This document shows positions 10,232-20,866 of a DNA stretch of 21,915 bases, piece after piece. Below the pieces are notes generated by a model, which saw only the letters and a program-made list of their open reading frames with translations, ran no database searches and was not told the origin of the DNA. The stretch lies in NCBI GenBank assembly GCA_905221605.1, contig CAJNDS010001289.1:2501-24415 (forward strand), given 5' to 3'. This DNA comes from Symbiodinium natans (taxonomy: Eukaryota; Sar; Dinophyceae; Suessiales; Symbiodiniaceae). The translations under genes and the position numbers were made by a program. Positions within the stretch are counted from its first letter, which is position 1. The number at the start of each line of letters is the position of its first letter.

Positions 10232-10237
10232 TTCAGA

Positions 10238-10310
10238 CCCTAAACCCTAAACCCTAAACCCTAAACCCTAAACCCTAAACCCTAAACCCTAAACCCTAAA
10301 CCCTAAACCC
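10238..10310 (-). repeat. Interstitial CCCTAAA telomere array (right of spacer)
   Basis: About ten perfect CCCTAAA units on the plus strand, the orientation of a left-hand chromosome end. It mirrors the inner-most 73 bp of the left array (7369-7441), which is three times longer. The sequence then enters the subtelomeric arm at CTCAAGCCAATCTG. Confidence 0.97.
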
Positions 10311-10438
10311 TCAAGCCAATCTGTAAACTTGAACTTATTCCTTCCTTTTATTGGAAGGCACCTTTTGCACGGTTGAAAGTTTCCAGCAAAGTTGCAGGCT
10401 TCCTGGCGGGCAAGTTTGATTCTCCGGGACATTCTCTC

Positions 10439-13292
10439 GGGATCAAAGAAGGAAGACTTCCTGGAAGACAAGCTTGCTTATCACTGCTTACCCCGGAAAC
10501 AAAGCAGGAGGACTTCCTGGTGGGCCAGGTTGCTTAGCCCGGGGACAAAGAAGGAGGACTTCCTGGAGGGCCAGCTTGCTTAAGTCGGGGACAAAGAAGG
10601 AGGACTTCCTGGAGGGCCAGTTTGCTTATCCCGGGGACAAAGAAGGAGGACTTCCTGGAGGGCCAGTTTGCTTATCCCGGCGACAAAGAAGGAGGACGTT
10701 CTGGAAGGCCAGTTTGCTTATCTCGGGGACAAAGAAGGAGGACTTTCTGGAAGGCCAGTTTGCTTATCTCGGGGACAAAGAAGGAGGACTTTCTGGAAGA
10801 CCAGTTTGCTTATCCCGGGGACAAAGAAGGAGGACTTCCTGGAGGGCCAGTTTGCTTATCCCGGTGACAAAGAAGGAGAACTTCCTGGAAGACCAATTTG
10901 CTTCTCCCGGGGACAAAGAAGGAGGACTTTCTGGGAAGGCCAGTTTGCTTATCCCGGGGACAAAGAAGGAGGACTTCCTGGAGGGCCAGTTTGCTTATCC
11001 CGGGGACAAAGAAGGCGGACTTCCTGGAGGGCCAGTTTGCTTCTCCCAGGGACAAAGAAGGAGGACTTCCTGGAGGGCCAGTTTGCTTATCCCGAGAACA
11101 AAGAAGGAGGACTTCCTGGAGGGCCAATTTGCTGATCCTGGGGACAAAGAAGGAGGACTTCCTGGAGGGCCAGTTTGCTTATCCCGGCGACAAAGAAGGA
11201 GGACGTTCTGGAAGGCCAGTTTGCTTATCTCGGGGACAAAGAAGGAGGACTTTCTGGAAGGCCAGTTTGCTTATCTCGGGGACAAAGAAGGAGGACTTTC
11301 TGGAAGACCAGTTTGCTTATCCCGGGGACAAAGAAGGAGGACTTCCTGGAGGGCCAGTTTGCTTATCCCGGTGACAAAGAAGGAGGACTTCCAGGGAAGA
11401 CCAGTTTGCTTATCCCGAGAACAAAGAAGGAGGACTTTCTGGAAGGCCAGTTTGCTTATCCCGGGGACAAACCTGGAGGGCCAGTTTGCTTATCCCGGGA
11501 ACAAAGAAGGCGGACTTCCTGGAGGGCCAGTTTGCTTATTTCGGGGACAAAGAGGGAGGACTTCCTGGAGGGCCAGTTTGCTTATCCCAGTGACGAAGAA
11601 GGAGGACTTTCTGGAAGGCCAGTTTGCTTATCTCGGGGACAAAGAAGGAGGATTTCCTGGAGGGCCAGTTTGCTTATCCCAGCGACAAAGAAGGAGGACT
11701 TCCTGGAGGGCCAGTTTGCTTATCGCGGGGACAAAGAAGGAGGACTTCCTGGAGGGCAAGTTTGCTTATCCCGGGGACAAAGAAGGAGGACTTCCTGGAG
11801 GCAAGTTTGCTTATCCCGGGGACAAAGAAGGAGGACTTCCTGGAGGGCCAGTTTGCTTATCCCGGGGACAAAAAAGGAGGACTTTCTGGAAGACCAGTTT
11901 GCGTATCCCGGGGACAAAGAAGGAGGATTTGCTGGAGGGCCAGTTTGCTTATCGCGGGGACAAAGAAGGAGGACTTCCTGGAGGGCCATTTTGCTTATGT
12001 CGGGGACAAAGAAGGAGGACTTCCTGGAGGGCCAGTTTGCTTACTCCGGGGACAAAGAAGGAGGACTGCCTGGAGGGCCAGTTTGCTTATGCCCGAAACA
12101 AAGAAGGAGGACTTCCTGGAAGGCCAGTTTGCTTTTCCCGGCAACAAAGAAGGAGGACTTCCTGGAGGGCCAGTTTGCTTATCCCGGGAACAAAGAAGGA
12201 GGACTTCCTGGAGGGCCAATTTGCTTATCCTGGGGACAAAGAAGGAGGACTTCCTGGAGGGCCAGTTTGCTTATGCCCGGGACAAAGAAGGAGGACTTCC
12301 TGGAAGGCCAGTTTGCTTTTCCCGGGGACAAAGAAGGAGGCTGGAAGGCCAGTTTGCTTATTCCGGGAACAAAGAAGGAGGACTTCCTGGAGGGCCAATT
12401 TGCTTATCCCAGGGACAAAGAAGGAGGACTTCCTGGAGAGTTTGCTTGTTCCGGGAACAAAGAAGGCGGACTTCCTGGAGGGCCAGTTTGCTTATTTCGG
12501 GGACAAAGAAGGAGGACTTCCTGGAGTGCCAGTTTGCTTATCCCGGGGACAAAGAAGGAGGACTTCCTGGAGAGCCAGTTTGCTTATCCCGGGACAAAGA
12601 AGGAGGACTTCCTGGAGGGCCAGTTTGCTTATCCCGGGGACAAGGAAGGAGGACTTCCTGGAGGGCTAATTTGCTTATCTGGGGACAAAGAAGGAGGACT
12701 TCCTGGAGGGCTAGTCCCGGGACAAAGAAGGAGGACTTCCTGGAGGGCCAATTTGCTTATCCCGGGGACAAAGAAGGAGGACTTCCTGGAAGGCCAGTTT
12801 GCTTATGCCGGGGACACAAAAGGAGGATTTCCGGGAGGGCCGAAGACAAAGAAGGAGGACATCCTGGAGGGCCAGTTTGCTTTTCCCGGAAACAAAGAAA
12901 AAGGACTTCCTGGAGGGCCAATTTGCTTATGCAGGGGACAAAAAAAGGAGGACTTCCTGGAGGGCCAGTTTGCTGCTTATCCCGGGGACAAAGAAGGAGG
13001 ACTTCTTGGAGGGCCAATTTGCTTATCCCGGGGACAAAGAAGGAGGACTTCCTGGAGGGCAAGTTTGCTTATCCCGGGGACAAAGAAGAAGGACTTCCTG
13101 GAGTGCCAGTTTGCTTATCCCGGGGACAAAGAAGGAGGACTTCCTGGAGTGCCAGTTTACTTATCCCGGGGACAAAGAAGGAGGACTTCCTGGAAGGCCA
13201 GTTTTCTTATCCCGGGACAAAGAAGGAGGACTTCCTGGAGGGCAGTTTACTCATCCGGGGGACAAAGAAGGAGGACTACCTGGAGGGCTCGG
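10439..13292. repeat. 46-bp minisatellite array (right)
   Basis: This mirrors 4387-7240: about 62 units carrying GGGGACAAAGAAGGAGGACT, TCCTGGAGGGCCAG and TTTGCTTATCCC. A multi-unit block starting near 10616 recurs near 11123 (507 bp apart) with the same order of variants, for example GACGTTCTGGAAGG then two TATCTCGGGG units. The purine-rich plus strand lacks stop triplets in the unit. The open frames of 731, 706 and 572 codons here are by-products of a 46-bp period that moves the frame by one base per unit. The right arm has G at 11554 where the left arm implies A. Confidence 0.95.
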
Positions 13293-13385
13293 TGATGGCG
13301 CGACTTAGGCTGCAGTCAGACAAGCAAGCCAGCCTGAAGTGAACTTGTTTTTCCTGAGGACCAAGAAGAAAAGCCTCCTGGAGGG

Positions 13386-14040
13386 CATTTCGTGTATTGG
13401 GGCAAAGAAGCAGAACTTTGTGGAGGGCTCGTTCAAAACCTGGACTTTGTGAAGGGCTGGTTCGAGTCCAAGACTTCGAAGACAAATAGATTGATGGACG
13501 CAAATTCGGCTGCTGGTCTTAGCAAGGGTTTGCTTTTTCTTTTGGATTTCAAAAGTATACTGAACTGAATCCTTTTTCTGCACACGGACGATGGCTTGGA
13601 GCGCCAGTCTCTCGCGGGACGAAGAAGGAGGACTTCCTAGAGGGCTCGTTCAAGAACTTTGTGCAGGGCTGGTTTGAGTCGAGGACATTGAAGACAAATA
13701 GAACGCTTGGGCACCTTCGGCTGCAGACAAGGCTGGGCGACCCAATCATGAAGTGACTCGAGCTTTTGGAGTGACCCAACGCTGGGGTGACTCAGTTCTG
13801 GCATACCTAGCTCTGAGGTGACCCAGTCGTTGGGGTGATCCATTCTCGAGGTGATTCGGGTATGGGGTGGCCTAGTCTTAGCAAGGCTTTGCTTTTTCTT
13901 TTAAATAACAATATTGAATTGAACCCTTTGTCTGTGCATGGACGATGACTTGGAGCACCAGTTTATCATGGGGCGAAGAAGAAGGACTGCCTGCAATTTT
14001 GTGAAGGGCAGGTTCGAGACGAAAACGTTCTTCGGCTGGA
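13386..14040. repeat. Diverged ~200-bp repeat copies (right)
   Basis: A block containing GAAGGGCTGGTTCGAGTCCA, GACAAATAGA, TTTGCTTTTTCTTTT, TGAATC(C)TTT and GACGATGGCTTGGAGC occurs from about 13400, partly again from about 13620, and again from about 13872. Copies differ by many substitutions, so they are old. They share GAAGAAGGAGGACTTCCT with the 46-bp unit, which suggests the minisatellite grew out of this zone. No gene is supported between 13292 and 14268. Confidence 0.7.
13735..13870. repeat. Short degenerate GGTGACCCA repeat (right)
   Basis: GTGACCCA, GTGACTCA, GTGATCCA and GTGATTCG occur at intervals of about 20-30 bp, each followed by a T/G-rich stretch such as CGTTGGGGTGA. The run interrupts the diverged ~200-bp repeats. 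Mirror at 3809-3944. Confidence 0.6.
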
Positions 14041-14268
14041 ATCAAACAAGTGTGTAGGGCGACTGTTGTAATTGTCGCTGTGCTGTAAAGAGACTTGTTG
14101 CAACAATAACCTGTAGCTTGAAGACATAGAGGACGGGCCGCCATGTTCGAGATTTTTGCCAACATGCGGACACCTTCAACGCAGGAAGAGGAGCTGCTAA
14201 AAAGCCATTGGCCCAAATGATCCAGCAAGCTCCTTAGCTTAGCCCTGCCGAAGTTCAGAAACCGCAAG

Positions 14269-14841
14269 ATGGGCAGCCGCCGTCTCGAGTGGAGCCGGTG
14301 CTTGGAAGGCAATCCTAGTTCCTGGTCAATGATTGGCTTGGGCGGTGCTGCCTTCGCCGTTGCCACGGAGGCAGCTCCTGGCTGGCATATACCTTTCTTT
14401 TACATCAGCGGCGTGAATGCGCTGGAGTGCCGATTTACCCAGTGGCATCCAGAAGAACCTCATGTTGCAGTGTTCGACGCTGAAGAACTGCACCATGATG
14501 CTTGGGTCAGCTATCCTGCTGGAAAGATCTATGTCCGTGAAGTGCCCTCGCCCTTGGTCATCACCTGCAGCCTGACATTTGTGCAACAAGATACTATTGA
14601 CGTCGTATTCACCACGGTGGCCGGCGCGCAGATGTTGCGCATCGCCAGGTTGTCAAGCCTGCCGGAGATGGAACAGCTTGCAACAGCCGCTGCCATGGCG
14701 GCGGCAGCGCAAGGCCGTCTGCAGAGCCGCAACCAAGCAGTGTGCACGGTCTTGGAAGGGCAGGCAACCCCACTGGGCACGGTGGCCCTGTCGGATGACT
14801 TGTGGGACAAGATGACAGTGCAGGAGGCCCAGCAGCCATAA
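14269..14841 (+). CDS. Unknown 190-residue protein
   Basis: An ATG at 14269 is the first in a frame open from 14221, and TAA ends it at 14841. I do not recognise the product. The N-terminal third has a small hydrophobic Gly/Ala-rich stretch (MIGLGGAAFAV, residues about 21-31), which could be a weak membrane or targeting segment. The middle is rich in aromatic and beta-branched residues (WHIPFFYISGV, then IYVREVPSPLVITCSLTFV), suggesting a beta-rich fold. Residues about 130-150 are alanine-rich and probably helical. The gene precedes RepHel by 367 bp on the same strand and lies in both arms. Composition is coding-like (ends of codons G/C-rich). It may be a cargo or accessory gene of the element or a captured host exon, and missing exons cannot be excluded. 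Confidence 0.6.
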   Translation: MGSRRLEWSRCLEGNPSSWSMIGLGGAAFAVATEAAPGWHIPFFYISGVNALECRFTQWHPEEPHVAVFDAEELHHDAWVSYPAGKIYVREVPSPLVITCSLTFVQQDTIDVVFTTVAGAQMLRIARLSSLPEMEQLATAAAMAAAAQGRLQSRNQAVCTVLEGQATPLGTVALSDDLWDKMTVQEAQQP

Positions 14842-15208
14842 AGACATACTACCTGCTCCGCGCTTGACAGGAAAACAAGCTGCTGCTCAGTGCGCCCAGG
14901 TTGTCACCGCTGCAGAGTTTGTCATTCTGGGTGCAAGAACGCAATCTTGAATTCGCATCTGTTTTGTGTACGGCATTGAATAGCTTCAAGCATAGCTGCG
15001 CAGCGCTTTTGCCCGCTGCCGTTTCGCCGCCGCAACTCCCCCACTGAAGCAGAAGAAGCGCTACAAACATGCTGCGGAAGTATAACTTGCTACACAGTCG
15101 TACACGCACACACGCAGCATGGCTCCACACGTAAGCAAACAAACTTGGCCCTCATGAAATCATGAATCCTTCGATCATTCGAAGATCACTTCACTGCGCC
15201 TTGTGACC
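14842..15208. other. Intergenic stretch upstream of RepHel
   Basis: I see no gene in these 367 bp. The sequence is not repetitive and holds several CAC/GCA runs near 15105-15120. No promoter is recognisable, as expected for dinoflagellates. The last 60 bases hold the palindromes listed separately. Confidence 0.6.
15153..15184. promoter_or_regulatory. Two short perfect palindromes just before the RepHel start
   Basis: CATGAAATCATG at 15153-15164 and CTTCGATCATTCGAAG at 15169-15184 can form 5-6 bp stems, ending 25 bp before the ATG. They could bind Rep or a regulator, or be chance. No Helitron end motif (CTRR) follows the second stem. Confidence 0.35.
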
Positions 15209-18200
15209 ATGCCGGCGTGTGAGCGCTGCGGTGGGACGAGAAGTGGCCGAGGCCGCGGATGGTGCTCCAACCCTGCTTGCAAAGCAGCTGAGAAGCACGA
15301 AGCCCAAGTTGCGAAGCGCATGCGACAAGAGGCGCGACAAGAGGCGCGACGAGAAGCTGGCGCTGGAAAACGAGGTCCACTTCCTGACGTTGAGGCTGAA
15401 GTGGCCAAGCGCCGGCGAGAACAGGCTCGCGAAGAAGCGGGAGCTGGCGAGCGAGGTCCATGTCCTGGCGAGGGAGGTCGCCCTGCCGATGCTGAAGCTC
15501 AAGCTGCCAAGCGCCTCCGAGAGGATGCCCGGCAGGAAGCCGGAGCTGGCGAGCGAGGTCCATGTCCTGGCGAGGGAGGTCGCCCTGCCGATGCTGAAGC
15601 TCAAGCTGCCAAGCGCCTCCGAGAGGATGCCCGGCAGGAAGCCGGAGCTGGCAGGCGAGGTCCATGTCCTGGTGAAGGTGGGCGCCCTGCCGATGCTGAA
15701 GCTCAAGCTGCCAAGCGCCTCCGAGAGGATGCCCGGCAGGAAGCCGGAGCTGGCAGGCGAGGTCCATGCCCTGGTGAAGGTGGTCGACCAACCCTCGAGC
15801 CAGATCAAGTTGGCAACCGCCAGCCTCCTTTCCTCAACGAGAAGAACCTCACTTCCGACGACGTTCTCAAGAAGTACACAAACTACATGAAAGCTTGGGG
15901 GCGCTTTGGCCTCTCGCGGGTGTGCGAGATTTGCCGTGCCCTCACGCCAGCCAGGTTCTGGAAGTTGACCGGAAGCAGAGATCAACCATCACGGCAGCAA
16001 TTCGCTTGCAAGAACTGCCGTGAGCGCCGAACCAAGTACACCCTGCCAGAACTGTCGCCCGTCCCAGCAAACTTGGGATGCCTCAGCACCTTGGAGAAGC
16101 GGCTGCTGGCTAGCGCCCACGTGGACCAAGTCATCATTGACAAGCTGCCGTCAGGAGGGCCCAGCGCACAGTGGGGAAGGATGTACTGCGTTCCCATGGA
16201 GGAGCCGGCCTTGTGCCATGTGCTAGATGGAGCAGAGCTTGGAGAGAACGGTGAGGTCTATGTCAACGGGGTGCAAGGCATGATGGCTTCAACTGCACGG
16301 CTGCAGTGCTTGGAAGCTGGCTTGAGGGCATTGAAGCTGCAGCACGCAGCATACAAGTGCAACGCGGGAGTGGACAAGGCTTTGCAGAACATGCAAGCCA
16401 TTCTGGCCAAGTTGCCAACTGCATCGGCGGCTGGAGGAGCAGGAGACGAGGGCAAGGAAGAGGACGTGGAGGTGACCTATCTGATGGCTCGGGATCCTGC
16501 CATCCCGAAAGCTGACCTAGCTGACCTGCAGGAGCTCCGCCGCAAAGCCAAGCAGACCATCGACAACTTGGACACTCTCCTCTTCCCGTATCTGTTCCCA
16601 GATGGCACAGGTGGCTTCGATCAGTGGGCCCACAAGAAGTTCTCGGAGTATGCTCGCAAGAGGATACTGGGGCAGGACGGCCGCTTCGAGAAAGACCCGG
16701 CTTACTTGATGTGGTTGCTGGAAGAGCAGATGAGGAGGCGGCTTTCTGGTAACGTCAACGTTCGGATGAAGGGGCAGGTCCACCCGCAGTTCGGCAGCAG
16801 ATACGAGGACTTCAGCCGAAAGATCTATACCGCCTTGCGCGACATCCCCGGCACTCAGCCATACTTGTACGCCAAGAAAGGCATAGCCATGAGCATGTAC
16901 GAGCAGCTGGGCAAGCCACAGTTCTTCCTGACACTGACCTGCCACGCGCGGCAGCCTGATATCCTCGCTGCTTGCGTCACTGCGGAGCTCCTCAGACAGC
17001 GTGAGCCCACAGCTGACCAGCGCGATGTTGAAGCGGAAGCAGCCGAGGTCCTCCGTCACTACATGACCGACGAGAACTACGTGTGGCACGGGATGACCGC
17101 AAACCAGCTGTGCAACTCGATGCCGGGCATCGTCGCAAGGCAATTCATGCACGGCCTGCGGCAACTTCTGCACTGGTTGCAAGGAGGGGATGGCGATGTG
17201 CAATTCAAGGCCGATGATGCTGACGAGCAAGATCGCCCGGACCAAGCAGACGATGATGAGGAAGGCGCGGAAGCAGCCCCAGAAGTCGGCCGGTCAGGAG
17301 AATCCCACAGCATGAAGAAGGAGAGGCCACCTTTCAAGATCCTGGACTACATCGTCCGCATCGAGTGGCAGAAGCGGGGCTATCCACACGCCCACATTCT
17401 CTTGTGGGCCGATGTCCCAGATGTAGCTGCAAAGCAGCGGCAAGAGGAAGCCCCGACAGATCAAGGGAAGAAGGAGCAGCGCGTCGACTGGTCTGACGAG
17501 GAAGCCTGCCACCGCGCTGCGCCAACCTGCGCAGAGGACCTGAGCGACAAGTACATCTGCACCAAGTCGCCGCAGAGGTGGCTTGAGGATCCTCGGGTGA
17601 GCGAGGCAAAGCGGGAGGTCAACGCCAAGCTTGCTGCCTACTGTGAACACAAGTGTGGGCCATACTGCGGCAAGTACACAGTAGGCTCGTGCCGCTTTGG
17701 TTTTCCGCGTGCAGCAGAGGAGCAGACCAGGCGGCGCACGCCGCAGGAGCAGTTCTCCAGCAGGTGGAAGGCCAGCTTGGCTGCCCGGCGGCACGAAGAC
17801 GACTCGATGATGGGCCAGTACAACACAGCAATCCTGCGGCACTGGCGAGCCAGCATGGATCTGCAGGTCATTTCCGAACTCACCTGCGCCAGCAAGTACA
17901 TCTTGGGCTACGCCTTTAAATCAGAGGAGGACATCGCCGCCAAGCAGCGCGTTGACGAGATTGTGCAGGGCTACCTCGAGGACTCTGGCACAGTTGATCT
18001 CAGCAACCATCAGGTGTACAGAGCTGCCCACGCCGCGACGCAAGCTCGCACGACCTCCACCTTCGAGGCAGCCCACTTGCTTTTGGGCTACCCAACGGTC
18101 CTCTTCTCAAGAGATAACGAATGGGTCCAGGTCGGCCCACCCAGCACATGGACCCTGGTGGTGCCGCAATTGGAAGAGGCAGATGCCCTGCAGGATCCAG

Positions 18201-20828
18201 CCGTGTACGCAGCCACTCGTAGAGACGAAGGAACTGACCTCCCGAAGGCCCACCGGGTGTATCGTTTTCAACAGCAACACTGCGGTGACAAGGAGACCGA
18301 GGTCCCGGTGGAAGGAGGCAAGCCAGTGAGGAAGCCCTGGCGAGAGATCACATTCTTTGACTTCGTGGCCGGCTTCAAATTCATTGCCAAGAAGATGGGC
18401 GAGGAGCCAGAGCCTAGAAAGAGGCCTGCCGTTGTTGGACATCGCAATTACAATCCAGACTTGCAGCCGGAAGAGTTCTACTACTCAAAGCTGCTGCTGC
18501 ATCTTGTTTGGACAGAGCCCGGTGATTGGCTCCGAGACGAGGATGGAGGAAGTCATGCGGCCGCTTTCCATCGGATCGTGAAGGATTTGGACCACCACCC
18601 CACGTTCCTGGAATCCATTGCCCTGCCAAAGCTCGATGGCACGGTGCAAGCAGCCAGGGAGCTTCAGGCAGTCCAGTCGTTCATGTACCTCAAAGCCAAC
18701 GTTGGAAACATGATGGGCCTTGTCCACTGCCGGGCAGACGAGCAAAACTATGAGGACTCGCTGCGCATCATGCAAGCTCTCAAGGACAGGCACGGGAACG
18801 ACATCGAGTTCATGGCCCCGGACACCGTGCCCACCGGCCCTGCTACTGACATCTTCGCACCAGTCGAAGGCGGCGAGGCGGATGGGTATAATTAATCGAG
18901 ACGCTGTTATTATTTGTGTTTGGATTTGTGCGCCCTGCCAGGAAGCTTTGGACATGCTGGCCATCAAAGACCCGTCGCCGCAGGTCTTGAAGCAGAGGCA
19001 GTGCATGGAGTACGTGCTGCGATCGGTGCTCGATGGGCCGCATTCCAAGAACCGGAACAACCTGCACCGGCTCCGCTTGCTCATTCACGGGCCAGGCGGC
19101 TGTGGCAAGTCGGTGGTGGCAAGAGCAGCCGCTCATATGCTGCGGCAGGCCGGCCGAGGTGTGGTATTGGCAGCGCCTACAGGAGTCGCAGCGTGCAACA
19201 TCAACGGCGTCACTTTGCATTCCAGCCTCTTGTTACCGGTCATCAACCAGAGCTATGGCAAGGCCTGCGACGTGCCGTTGCCTCGCGGGGAGCAGCTCGC
19301 TGCGCTACATGCCTTTTGGAAGCACGTCGACGTCCTCATGATAGACGAAATGAGCTTCGTGTCCGAGGCCATGTTGGAGCGCGTGGATCAACACCTGCGA
19401 CTGGCGCGGGACATGCCGCACTTGCCCTTCGGCGGTGTCCACTTGATTCTTCTTGGCGATCTCTACCAGCTGCCGCCGCCCAAAGGCCTGGACAGGTGCA
19501 AAAACATGACATGGCAAAACCATGGCACGAAACACGTGCGCAGCATAACGATATGCATCCTCCTGGCACGCAAACAGATTTCGACCCTGGGTTTTTAGTC
19601 CGGCTTGCTTGTCCCTTCAGGCCTACCGATCTTTGCCAGCAAGCTATGGGGGTGCTTTGAGCTGTGCGAGCTGGAAGGCAACCAACGCGCAGCCAAAGAC
19701 CCCGAGTGGGCAGCGCTCCTGGCACGCGTGAGGGTGGGCCAGCAGACCGAGCAGGACATTCAGACGCTGCAGAGCCGGGTCGTCAACAAACACAACGCGA
19801 ATCCTCGCCCATCACCGGAAGCAGTCCACTTGTTTGCCACCCGAGATGCCGTGGCAAACTACAATTCCCATTACATCCAAAACCACATTGAACGCACTGG
19901 CAGCGTCCTGCATGAATGCCCTTCGGTGGATGTTTCCGTGAAGACTGGCGCACCTCTACCTGCAGAAAAGGCGTGGCCGCGCGCGGATGACACCGGCGGC
20001 CTGGAAGCATTGTTGACCGTGGCTGAGGGCGCCCAAGTCATGTTGCGGAAGAACCTGGATGTGGGAGATGGTTTGGTCAACGGCGCACGGGGCACCATCC
20101 AAGGCATTGATCTTCACCAAGAGACCAAGGAGGTGACCAAGCTGTGGGTGAAGTTTGAAAAGAACGCGGGCAGCAAGTGGGAAAGCGCCAACGCCTGCGC
20201 AGCAGTAGCCATCCGGCGAACCACCGCCACCTTTCAGGACAGAGATGGCAACAAAGCTGACCGAACGCAGTTCCCGCTCACCTTGGCCAAGGCCTGCACC
20301 ATCCACAAAAGCCAGGCTGCCACTTACCACGCCGGCGTGCACCCCCGGCTCGACAAGTCAGTGCGGGAGCCTGGCTCTGCATATGTGGCTTTGAGCCGTT
20401 CTCCAACTCAGCAGCTGTGTACGCTGGAGCGCTTCCAGAGAGAGAGCCTCAAGTACAACCACTACGCCGCATGGGCTTTGGCACAGTTGAAGAGAAAATT
20501 GGCGAAGAGCCCTGGGCCCAAGCAGCAAGGCTTGCAAGAACTATGGGACAGCGTCGTGCGTCCAGCCCACGGCCACGACCATTACGAGATGCTTCTGGAG
20601 AGCATGCAGCCATTCAACCGCAGGACTTACCTGGAGGAGCAGCGTGCAAAGGATGCGCCAGCAGACGACACAGCGCAGGACGCCAAGACGAACAAGCCAA
20701 AGACGAAGAGCAAGGCAAAAGCAACAACCAAAAGGAGGGCCAAGGCAACTGCCAAGGCGAAAGCAAAGCAGGCAGCAAGTGCCAAAGCCAAGGCCACAGC
20801 CAGCAAGCGAGCCATGTCCGCGGCGGCT

Positions 20829-20866
<38 letters not shown>

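Larger units (their letters stand above)
10238..17653. repeat. Right arm of the 7.4-kb inverted repeat
   Basis: This arm is the reverse complement of 26-7441. It starts with CCCTAAA repeats, runs through the 46-bp array, the diverged repeat zone, the 190-codon gene and the first two thirds of RepHel exon 1. The gene content continues uninterrupted beyond 17653, so this arm carries the fuller copy and the left arm ends prematurely. Confidence 0.97.

Noticed and set aside
10474-13342. Open frames of 731, 706 and 572 codons in the 46-bp array (and mirrors at 4337-7205)
   Set aside because: They follow from a stop-free 46-bp repeat whose period shifts the frame; several start at non-ATG codons and none shows a domain.
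15203-15208. GTG start two codons before the RepHel ATG
   Set aside because: Nuclear genes normally start at ATG; 15209 is the first ATG of the frame.
15186-15985. Antisense frames of 264 and 201 codons opposite the 102-bp repeat
   Set aside because: They are shadows of the GC-rich RepHel exon, which has clear family motifs on the other strand.
18886-19497. Canonical GT donors at 18886 and 19496
   Set aside because: Both give frameshifts that meet a stop within 13-16 codons, while GC donors keep the helicase frame.
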